From: Streptococcus uberis | GTDB taxonomy: Bacteria > Bacillota > Bacilli > Lactobacillales > Streptococcaceae | NCBI RefSeq assembly: GCF_000785785.1 | Contig: NZ_JRQN01000002.1 | Location: forward strand, 62,001 to 126,000 | DNA: 64,000 bases | Reading direction: 5' to 3' | Shown here: positions 55,539 to 62,726 of the stretch, piece by piece | How positions within the stretch are numbered: the stretch's first letter is position 1 | Layout of the letters: each line of letters opens with the position of its first letter | The notes under the pieces: generated by a model | Databases searched by the model: none | What the model saw: only the letters and a program-made list of their open reading frames with translations | What the model was told of the DNA's origin: nothing | Translations under genes and position numbers: made by a program

Positions 55539-56752
55539 ATGAAGATATTTGAAAAATCGTCAAAATTAGACCATGTTGCTTATGATATCCGTGGACCTGT
55601 TTTAGAAGAAGCAGAACGCATGATGGCAAATGGGGAGAAAATATTACGATTAAATACAGGTAATCCAGCTGCTTTTGGATTTGAAGCACCAGATGAAGTT
55701 ATTCGTGATTTAATTGTTAATGCACGTTCGAGTGAAGGGTATTCTGATAGTAAGGGTATTTTTTCTGCTCGTAAAGCTATTATGCAATATTGTCAACTCA
55801 AAAAATTCCCACCAGTAGATATTGATGATATCTATTTAGGAAATGGGGTGTCTGAGCTTATTTCAATGTCATTGCAGGCCTTACTTAATGATGGAGATGA
55901 AGTACTTGTTCCTATGCCAGATTATCCATTATGGACAGCTTGTGTTAGCTTATCAGGTGGAAAAGCTATTCACTACCTTTGTGATGAACAGTCAAATTGG
56001 TATCCAGATATTGAAGATATCAATCAAAAGTGACAGACAGAACAAAAGCAATTGTTGTGATTAATCCTAATAATCCGACTGGAGCACTCTACCCGGATGA
56101 TATTTTATTAGATATTATTCAAGTTGCTAGAGAAAATGATTTGATTATTTTTGCTGATGAAATCTATGATCGTTTGGTTATGGATGGTGCTCAGCATAAG
56201 GCTATTGCTAGTTTGGCCCCTGATGTTTTTTGCGTGTCAATGAATGGCTTGTCTAAATCACATCGGATTGCGGGTTTCCGTGTTGGGTGGATGGTTTTAT
56301 CTGGTCCAAAACGTAATGTTCATGGTTATATTGAAGGTTTAAATATGTTAGCTAATATGCGCTTATGCTCTAATGTCTTAGCGCAACAAGTTGTACAAAC
56401 ATCTCTAGGTGGTCACCAATCTGTTGATGAATTGTTATTGCCAGGTGGACGGATTTATGAACAACGTAATTTTATTTACAAGGCAATTAATGATATTCCG
56501 GGTTTGTCAGCTGTTAAACCACAAGCTGGGCTTTACATTTTTCCAAAGATTGATCGAACCATGTATGCTATTGACGATGACGAGATGTTTGTCTTAGACT
56601 TATTAAAGCAAGAAAAAGTAATGCTCGTTCATGGCAAGGGCTTTAACTGGAATGAACCAGATCATTTCCGCATTGTTTATCTTCCAACTGTAGAAGAATT
56701 AGCAGATGTTCAAGAAAAAATCACTCGTGTTCTTAGTCAATATAAACGATAA
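55539..56752 (+). pseudogene. alaT: Alanine-type PLP aminotransferase, one frameshift as read
   Basis: Class I aminotransferase, probably alanine:2-oxoglutarate. Start 55539 (MKIFEKSSKLDHVAYDIRGPV) follows AAAGGAG. The first frame (LRLNTGNPAAFGFEAP, DIYLGNGVSELISM, PMPDYPLWTA) ends with a stop at 56033. Adding one A in the CAATCAAAAG stretch near 56022 restores DI(K)SKVTDRTKAIVVINPNNPTGALYP. The PLP Lys is in NGLSKSHRIAGFRVGWM. Total about 404 residues. It precedes codY, as in related streptococci. Confidence 0.88.
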
Positions 56753-56757
56753 TAACT

Positions 56758-56806
56758 AAAAAAAGTTTAGAAACTTGGCATATTTTTCCGAGTTTCTTTT
56801 TTTAAA
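56758..56806 (+). terminator. Terminator before codY
   Basis: AGAAACTTGG pairs with CCGAGTTTCT (one G-U), followed by T7. Confidence 0.72.
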
Positions 56807-56851
56807 TGAAGTGAAAAAAAGATTAAAATAGGAATTGTAGAAATAATAAAC

Positions 56852-56866
56852 AATTTTCTGATAATT
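56852..56866 (+). promoter_or_regulatory. CodY box upstream of codY
   Basis: AATTTTCTGATAATT matches the published CodY motif AATTTTCWGAAAATT at 14 of 15 positions, immediately upstream of the codY -35. Predicts autoregulation. Confidence 0.75.
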
Positions 56867-56868
56867 CC

Positions 56869-56897
56869 TTGCGAAATCGATTTTCCTTTGATATAAT
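56869..56897 (+). promoter_or_regulatory. codY promoter
   Basis: TTGCGA (56869-56874), 17 bp, TATAAT (56892-56897). Confidence 0.72.
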
Positions 56898-56932
56898 TGA
56901 GACGCAATAAAATCAAAGGAAAAAGGTGAAAA

Positions 56933-57715
56933 ATGCCAAATTTATTAGAAAAAACACGTAAGATTACATCCATTCTACAACGGTCTGTTGATAGTTTAGA
57001 AACTGAATTACCTTACAATACAATGGCATCTCGTTTAGCAGATATTATTGATTGTAATGCATGTATTATTAATGGTGGCGGAACGTTATTAGGTTATGCC
57101 ATGAAATATAAAACAAATAATGACCGCGTTGAAGAGTTTTTTGAAGCTAAGCAGTTTCCAGATTCTTATGTAAAAGCTGCAAGTCGTGTCTATGATACTG
57201 AGGCAAACTTAACAGTTGAAAATGAATTAACCATTTTCCCTGTAGAGTCAAAAGATGTTTATCCAGATGGTTTAACAACAATTGCGCCAATCTACGGCGG
57301 AGGAATGAGACTTGGTTCATTAATTATCTGGCGAAATGATGAGCAATTCCATGATGATGATTTGATTTTAGTTGAAATTTCAAGTACGGTAGTGGGTATT
57401 CAATTGTTGAACTTACAAACTGAAAATCTTGAAGAAACAATCCGTAAACAAACAGCTGTTAACATGGCAATTAATACCTTATCTTATTCTGAAATGAAGG
57501 CTGTTGCAGCAATTCTAGGTGAATTAGATGGAAATGAAGGTCGCTTAACAGCCTCTGTTATTGCTGATCGTATTGGAATTACACGTTCAGTAATTGTTAA
57601 TGCTTTACGTAAACTTGAAAGTGCTGGTATTATTGAGAGTCGTTCGCTTGGTATGAAGGGAACCTACCTGAAAGTCATTAACGAAGGAATCTTCGAAAAA
57701 CTCAAGGAATATTAA
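56933..57715 (+). CDS. codY: GTP-sensing global regulator CodY
   Basis: Represses nutrient-acquisition and amino-acid genes when branched-chain amino acids are plentiful. 260 residues: N-terminal GAF ligand domain ([16 protein letters not shown] to about 150) and C-terminal winged helix with [23 protein letters not shown] near residue 205. AAAAGGTGAAAA precedes the ATG. In streptococci the ligand is mainly BCAA, with GTP less important. Own CodY box in front. Confidence 0.97.
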   Translation: MPNLLEKTRKITSILQRSVDSLETELPYNTMASRLADIIDCNACIINGGGTLLGYAMKYKTNNDRVEEFFEAKQFPDSYVKAASRVYDTEANLTVENELTIFPVESKDVYPDGLTTIAPIYGGGMRLGSLIIWRNDEQFHDDDLILVEISSTVVGIQLLNLQTENLEETIRKQTAVNMAINTLSYSEMKAVAAILGELDGNEGRLTASVIADRIGITRSVIVNALRKLESAGIIESRSLGMKGTYLKVINEGIFEKLKEY

Positions 57716-57716
57716 T

Positions 57717-58253
57717 ATGTGACTAGATACTTAATATCATTAATTATACTCAAGATTCTGTTGTCGATAATGGAAGATTAACAGATAGTAAGCCAGCTTA
57801 AGCCATATCAGAAGCAATCTTTGAAGTGACTAAGGCTGGTTTCGAACGAGGAGATTATATCTTCTTTACTGTAGATAGTCATGATTTTGAGGATGGTTTT
57901 CATCCAGAATCAAAATTATTTCCACCTCATAATATTCTGGGTACAAATGGACGACATGTATTTTGCCCTAGCTGACTATTATGAGGCTATAAAGGCTGAT
58001 GATGCTGTTTTTTTGGTTAGATAAGCGATATTATTCGGCATTCTCTGGAACTAACCTAGATGTTCGTTTGAAAACATAGAGTAACTAATCTGGAGTGTTA
58101 ACAGAGATTTGTGTTTTACATACAGCGATTGATGCTTACAATTTAGCTTATCCTATTGAAATTGTATAAGATGCGGTTGCTAGTATTTCAGAAGAAAATC
58201 ATCAATGGGCACTCAATCATTTTGAGTCTGTTCTTGGTGCTAAACTGATTTAA
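57717..58253 (+). pseudogene. Decayed isochorismatase-family cysteine hydrolase (nicotinamidase-like)
   Basis: Read across frames: NYTQDSVVDNGRLTDSKPA-stop-AISEAIFEVT, then GDYIFFTVDSHDFEDGFHPESKLFPPHN, ADYYEAIKADDAVFWLDKRYYSAFSGT, GVLTEICVLHTAIDAYNLAYP, and ALNHFESVLGAKLI-stop. These are conserved blocks of the cysteine hydrolase that follows codY in related streptococci; the active Cys is in TEICVLH. At least four in-frame stops (57720, near 57810, 58077, 58167) and frame changes show real decay, unlike the single-base lesions elsewhere. No functional product is expected. Confidence 0.85.
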
Positions 58254-58280
58254 AAAGACGTGGGGAAACCACGTCTTTTT
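58252..58280. terminator. Terminator beyond the decayed hydrolase
   Basis: AAAAAGACGTGG-GGAAA-CCACGTCTTTTT; symmetrical A and T tracts also serve the minus-strand regulator gene. Confidence 0.85.
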
Positions 58281-58283
58281 CGT

Positions 58284-58544
58284 CTACTTTTTAATAATTA
58301 AATTGATTGCTTGGTTAATACGTTCTTCTTGAAGTTTAGGATCTTCGGATGGATTTTCAATTACTTCAGTAATTTTTTCACCAATAATGACGCCCATTGT
58401 ACTATTAATGCTTGAACGAATTGCTGTTAGTTGAGTGATAATATCAAAGCAAGATTGGTCTTCTTCAATCATCCGTTGTATTCCTCGGATTTGCCCCTCT
58501 GTTCGTTTAAGTCGATTAATAATATCCTTTTTTCTTGTTTTCAT
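58284..58544 (-). CDS. CsoR/CstR-type repressor of the sulfur operon
   Basis: 86 residues of the all-helical CsoR/RcnR (DUF156) family: NRLKRTEGQIRGIQRMIEEDQSCFDIITQLTAIRSSINSTMGVIIGEKI. The first conserved Cys (SCFD, about residue 32) is present. The copper-CsoR His-Cys pair on helix 2 is absent, which argues against copper. The second Cys of persulfide sensor CstR (IECVK in S. aureus) reads TEVIE here, so the partner thiol is also missing. It faces rhodanese and CoA-disulfide reductase genes, as CstR does in Enterococcus and Staphylococcus. I infer a reactive-sulfur sensor with altered chemistry. Confidence 0.83.
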   Translation of the reverse strand: MKTRKKDIINRLKRTEGQIRGIQRMIEEDQSCFDIITQLTAIRSSINSTMGVIIGEKITEVIENPSEDPKLQEERINQAINLIIKK

Positions 58545-58616
58545 AAAAACCTCACTTCCGAGGATTAATTATACTTTCCTAAATCTGCTTTGTCAATTTA
58601 TACCCTGTTTTTTTAG

Positions 58617-58665
58617 TTGACTTTAGAAGAGTGACATGCTATTCTAAAAATACCATACGGGGTAT
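58617..58665 (+). promoter_or_regulatory. Sulfur operon promoter and CstR-type operator
   Basis: TTGACT (58617-58622), 17 bp, TATTCT (58640-58645). The inverted repeat ATACCATACGGGGTAT (58650-58665) sits at the transcription start. A half-site TATACCC lies at 58600-58606 near the repressor gene. GG-rich ATACC/GGTAT repeats are the usual targets of this repressor family. Confidence 0.68.
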
Positions 58666-58678
58666 TTGAGGAGAGAAA

Positions 58679-59002
58679 ATGATCTTTACTAAATTTTTTA
58701 AACAACAAGCATCTTTGACCACACAAGAACTGCAAAAACTATTACAAACTGATAACGTAACGTTACTGGATGTCAGAACACGACAGGAGTTTCAGTCGGC
58801 TCATATTAGAGAAGCAAGAAATTTTCCTTTATCGGATATTACAACCTATAAGGGAACAAAAGATAAACTGATTTATGTCATTTGTCAGTCAGGAATGCGG
58901 AGCAAACGAGCTTGTAAGACATTGAATCAATTGGGATACTCTACAGTTAATATTAAAGGTGGCATGTCTGCATGGACAGGACCTAAACTAAATTCGAAAT
59001 AA
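58679..59002 (+). CDS. Rhodanese-domain sulfurtransferase 1
   Basis: 107-residue single rhodanese domain: LLDVRTRQEFQSAHIREARNFPL and the active loop CQSGMRS (Cys about residue 77), ending GGMSAWTG. GAGGAGAG precedes the ATG. First gene of the operon; it would carry sulfane sulfur as a Cys persulfide. Confidence 0.9.
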   Translation: MIFTKFFKQQASLTTQELQKLLQTDNVTLLDVRTRQEFQSAHIREARNFPLSDITTYKGTKDKLIYVICQSGMRSKRACKTLNQLGYSTVNIKGGMSAWTGPKLNSK

Positions 59003-59016
59003 TAAAGAGGTAGAAA

Positions 59017-60668
59017 ATGAAGATTATTATTGTAGGTGGTGTAGCAGGTGGGATGTCTGCAGCGACACGACTCAGACGTTTAATGGAAGATGCAGAAATT
59101 ATTGTATTTGATCGGGGTCCATATGTTTCGTTTGCTAATTGTGGCTTGCCCTACCATGTTTCAGGAGAAATTGCTGATCGCAATAGCTTATTGGTACAGA
59201 CTCCGGAACGACTTAAAGCAAGGTTTGAATTAGATGTTCGTCCAGAAACTGAGGTAATGGCGATCCATCCAAAGGAAAAAATGGTTACTGCTCAGCATGC
59301 TGGAGTAACGTATACAGAGTCTTATGATAAGCTTATCTTGTCACCTGGCGCGAAACCATTTTTTCCTCAGATACCTGGCTTAGATGAGTCTGAAAATGTA
59401 TTTAGTTTAAGAAATATACCAGATCTAGATAAGATTATGGCTCAGATTGATCATCAAAAAGTGGGACAAGCAACGGTCATTGGAGCAGGATTTATTGGTC
59501 TTGAAATGGCTGAAAGTCTATCAAAGAAAGGCTATGACGTTACAATCGTTGAAAAGGCGCTTCATGTTTTGCCGCCTTTAGATGAAGAAATGGCTAGCTT
59601 TGTTCAAGCAGAGTTGGTAAAAAATAAGATCAAAGTCATTACTGGACAGTCTGCACAATCCTTTGAAGAAAAAGGACGCGTGATTATTTTAGAAGATGGT
59701 AGCAAATTAATGTCAGACCTGACAATTATGTCGGTTGGTGTCATGCCTGCATCAGATTTGGCAAAAGAAGCTGGGTTAACATTAGGGTTTAAAGATGGTA
59801 TTTTGGTCAATGACAATTATCAAACAAGCAATGATGATATTTATGCAGTTGGCGATGCATCATTGTTAAACAAGAAATTACAGGTCAAGATGCTTTGATT
59901 TCTCTGGCTAGCCCAGCAAATCGTCAAGGCCGTCAAGTTGCAGATGTCATAGCAGGAATCAGCCGCAAAAATAAAGGAAGTATTGGCACAGCTATTGTCC
60001 GTGTTTTTGACCTTTTGGCAGCCTCAACGGGACTTAGTGAACGTCAAGCTAAACAAAGCTTTAACGATGTCGCTGTACTTCATACGAGTGGCAAAGATCA
60101 TGCTTCATACTTCCCAGGTGCAACTGACATTACTCTTAAATTGGTATTTAGTAAAAACAGTGGCCTTATCTATGGCGCTCAAGCAGTTGGACAAAAAGGT
60201 GTTGATAAACGCATTGATATCCTAGCTACCGCTATAAAAGTTGGATTGACTGTAGAGGAATTGCCAGAGTTAGAATTTACTTATGCGCCACCATTTGGTG
60301 TTGCTAAAGACCCTGTAAATATGGCGGGCTATGTCGCAACCAATCTGTTAGAGGGAACTAGTGAAACGGTACAATGGTATCAGTTAGAAGAAGAATTGTC
60401 AAAAGGTAAAAAGCTATTGGATGTGCGTACTGTTTCAGAGTTTGCAGCAGGTCATTTTGCTGAAGGGATCAATATCCCTCTTGATGACTTACGTAATCGA
60501 TTAAATGAACTTGATAAAGAGCAAGCGTATATTGTTAGTTGTCATAGTGGTTTGCGCTCTTATTTGGCGGAACGCATTCTTAAGCAGGAAGGTTTTACCG
60601 TTCAAAATTTAGATGGTGCCTACTCTCTTTATCAAAGTGTTTACCCAGAAAGGATTACCCATGTTTAA
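59017..60668 (+). pseudogene. CoA-disulfide/persulfide reductase fused to rhodanese, one frameshift as read
   Basis: FAD enzyme of the Cdr/CoAPSR group. N-terminal FAD motif IIIVGGVAGGMSAATRLRR and the active Cys C42 in SFANCGLPYHVSGE; second Rossmann ATVIGAGFIGLEMAESL; YAVGDAS. Near 59865, TTGTTAAACAA stands where TTGGTTAAACAA would give ASLVKQEITGQDALISLASPANRQGRQ, so one G is missing. The rest has a dimer domain (FTYAPPFGVAKDPVN) and a C-terminal rhodanese with CHSGLRS. About 551 residues in total. It would reduce CoA persulfide using NAD(P)H. Confidence 0.88.
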
Positions 60669-60960
60669 ATCGGAATCAATCACACAGTTACAAGAATTAC
60701 TTAAACAAGACAAGCTAAATCTAATTGATGTTCGTGAAAGCTTTGAATACGAAGCAGGACATGTACCAAGTGCAGTCAATATGCCCTTAAGCGACTTTGA
60801 AGAAAGCTATCAGACCTTGGATAAAAACAAAAGCTACCATATTATTTGCCATTCTGGTGGTCGTTCAGCCCAAGCATGTGCTTATCTGAGCAATCAAGGA
60901 TTTGAAGATGTGACAAATGTTGAAGGCGGAACAAGCGCCTGGACAGGAAAATTAGATTAG
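60661..60960 (+). CDS. Rhodanese-domain sulfurtransferase 2
   Basis: 99 residues from ATG 60661 (MFKSESITQLQELLKQDKLNLIDVRES); starts 8 bp inside the end of the reductase gene. Active loop CHSGGRS with Cys at about residue 62, ending VEGGTSAWTG. With the fusion domain and the first gene this makes three rhodanese modules in one operon; their loops differ (CQSGMRS, CHSGLRS, CHSGGRS), implying different partners. Confidence 0.9.
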   Translation: MFKSESITQLQELLKQDKLNLIDVRESFEYEAGHVPSAVNMPLSDFEESYQTLDKNKSYHIICHSGGRSAQACAYLSNQGFEDVTNVEGGTSAWTGKLD

Positions 60961-61001
60961 CTATTAAAAGGCCTTAGGAAAACTCCTAAGGCCTTTAATA
61001 G
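60961..61001 (+). terminator. Long terminator of the sulfur operon
   Basis: CTATTAAA-GGCCTTAGGA, loop AAAC, TCCTAAGGCC-TTTAATAG with one bulged A: an 18-bp stem. No long T-run, but the downstream arm contains TTTAATAG. Confidence 0.7.
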
Positions 61002-61057
61002 ATTGGGAATTGTGTTTAGGAAGAAAGAAGAGAGTTTATGTCACTAGGCGTAAAAGG

Positions 61058-61126
61058 TTAGTAAGTGTAAAAACCACGACCAGCAGATTTGCCTATATAG
61101 CCTTTATCTAAGAAATCTTCTTTTAA
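61058..61126 (-). pseudogene. C-terminal remnant of a 3-hydroxyacyl-CoA dehydrogenase-like gene
   Basis: On the minus strand the last 22 codons before TAA (61060-61058) read LKEDFLDKGYIGKSAGRGFYTY. This is the typical C-terminus of 3-hydroxybutyryl/3-hydroxyacyl-CoA dehydrogenases (V-x-x-G-x-x-G-x-K-x-G-x-GFYxY). A stop codon lies immediately upstream and no more of the gene is seen, so it is a relic of a deletion. Confidence 0.5.
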
Positions 61127-61257
61127 TTATAGTCATATTTTTAAAAAAATAGACAAAAATATTTTTTTGACTTGTTTTTTTGAAAAAATAGACATATAAT
61201 ATATCACGTAAAGATATATATAGTATATCATATTTAAGCAAAAGTGAGGTATTTATT

Positions 61258-61881
61258 ATTCAATTCACCACAAGACAAAAGTCGATTATATCGATTGTTA
61301 AAGAAAAAGAGCCAATAACTGGTGAAAAAATTGCAGATCTCTTACAAGTTACAAGAGCAACCTTGCGATCAGACTTAGTTGTTTTAACCATGCTAGGAGT
61401 TTTAGATGCGAAACCCAAAGTTGGTTATTTTTATGTTGGCAAGTCAGAATCTCATCAAGAATACCAGTTATATAAAAATATGAAAGTGTCAGATATTATG
61501 GGAATACCTCAAATGGCACATCAGAATGACTCGGTTTATGATGTTATCGTTCAAATCTTTATGGAAGATTCAGGTGGCGTTTTTATCTTGGATGAATCAG
61601 ATTATCTCTGTGGACTAGTTTCTAGGAAAGATTTATTGAAAGCGACAATTGGTAGTGGCGATTTAACAAAACTGCCTATTGGAATGATAATGACTCGTGT
61701 ACCTAATGTTTCAACTGTTAGTGGCGATGAATTTGTCCTTTCAGCGGCTGAAAAATTGGTGGCCCGAGAAGTGGATAGTCTTCCTGTCGTAGAACAAGCT
61801 GAACATGGTAAATTAAAGGTGATAGGAAAACTGTCAAAAACGATAATTACCAAACTTTTCCTTGAATTAAAAGAGAAGTAG
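61258..61881 (+). CDS. ccpN: CcpN-type regulator with CBS domains, apparent ATT start
   Basis: HTH domain followed by two CBS domains, like Bacillus CcpN, which represses gluconeogenic genes. Reading from 61258 gives (M)IQFTTRQKSIISIVKEKEPITGEKIADLLQVTRATLRSDLVVLTMLGVLDAKPKVGYFY, a complete HTH. CBS parts: KVSDIMGIP to about residue 140 and IGMIMTRVPNVSTVSGDE to the end; 207 residues. No ATG, GTG or TTG lies before the HTH; the codon after GAGGT (61246-61250) at good distance is ATT. TTG 61363 would delete half the HTH. The following gene pair supports the CcpN assignment. Confidence 0.82.
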   Translation: MQFTTRQKSIISIVKEKEPITGEKIADLLQVTRATLRSDLVVLTMLGVLDAKPKVGYFYVGKSESHQEYQLYKNMKVSDIMGIPQMAHQNDSVYDVIVQIFMEDSGGVFILDESDYLCGLVSRKDLLKATIGSGDLTKLPIGMIMTRVPNVSTVSGDEFVLSAAEKLVAREVDSLPVVEQAEHGKLKVIGKLSKTIITKLFLELKEK

Positions 61882-61896
61882 ATTGGTGGAGGTATT

Positions 61897-62712
61897 ATGG
61901 ACGATCAATTAGAAATATATATTGTATCAGATTCGTTAGGAGAGACAGCACGTGCTATCGCTAATGCCTGTATACAACAATTTCCAATGCAAGATGAATG
62001 GCAATTTAAGCGTTTCTCAAATATTAATACAGAATCACTTTTAGAAAATGTATTAGAAGAGGCGAAAAATAAGAATGTTTGCATCATGTATAGCCTCGTC
62101 GACGACCACTTGGCTACATATGCTCAGAAAAGATGTGAAGAAGAAGCTGTTGTCTATGTTGATTTATTAACCAATGTTATTAAAGCAATGTCAAGAGTTT
62201 CAGGGATTACACCACTTGGACAACCAGGACTGTTGCGGAAGTTAGATAAAGAGTATTTTAAGCGTGTCGAAGCTATTGAATTTGCAGTAAAATATGATGA
62301 TGGCAAAGATCCAAGGGCAATTCTAGCTGCGGATTTAGTTTTATTAGGGGTATCAAGAACGTCAAAAACACCTTTAAGTATGTACTTGGCAGATAAGCAT
62401 CTTAAGGTTGTCAATATCCCTTTAATACCTGAAATTCCAATTCCTAAGGAACTTTATCAGATTAATCCAAGAAAGATAATTGGTTTGACAAATTCGATTG
62501 AACGACTCAGTCAAGTTCGAAGAGAAAGGTTAAGAGCCATGGGCTTATCAAGCACTGCGAACTATGCAAATATGGATCGTATTTTTGAAGAATCGACCTA
62601 TGCAGAAGACGTCATGAAAAAACTTACCTGTCCTATAATTAACGTTTCTGAAAAAGCTATTGAAGAAACAGCAACAATTATTCTTGAAATCTTAAAAAAT
62701 AATGAGCTATAA
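61897..62712 (+). CDS. ppsR: Pyruvate phosphate dikinase regulatory protein (PDRP/DUF299)
   Basis: Bifunctional kinase/pyrophosphorylase that inactivates and reactivates PPDK through a Thr next to the catalytic His. 271 residues: [25 protein letters not shown] at the N-terminus, P-loop [17 protein letters not shown] near residue 150, and [26 protein letters not shown] precedes the ATG, 15 bp after ccpN. It adjoins ppdK, the target enzyme. Confidence 0.92.
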   Translation: MDDQLEIYIVSDSLGETARAIANACIQQFPMQDEWQFKRFSNINTESLLENVLEEAKNKNVCIMYSLVDDHLATYAQKRCEEEAVVYVDLLTNVIKAMSRVSGITPLGQPGLLRKLDKEYFKRVEAIEFAVKYDDGKDPRAILAADLVLLGVSRTSKTPLSMYLADKHLKVVNIPLIPEIPIPKELYQINPRKIIGLTNSIERLSQVRRERLRAMGLSSTANYANMDRIFEESTYAEDVMKKLTCPIINVSEKAIEETATIILEILKNNEL

Positions 62713-62726
62713 AAATGGAGGCACAC

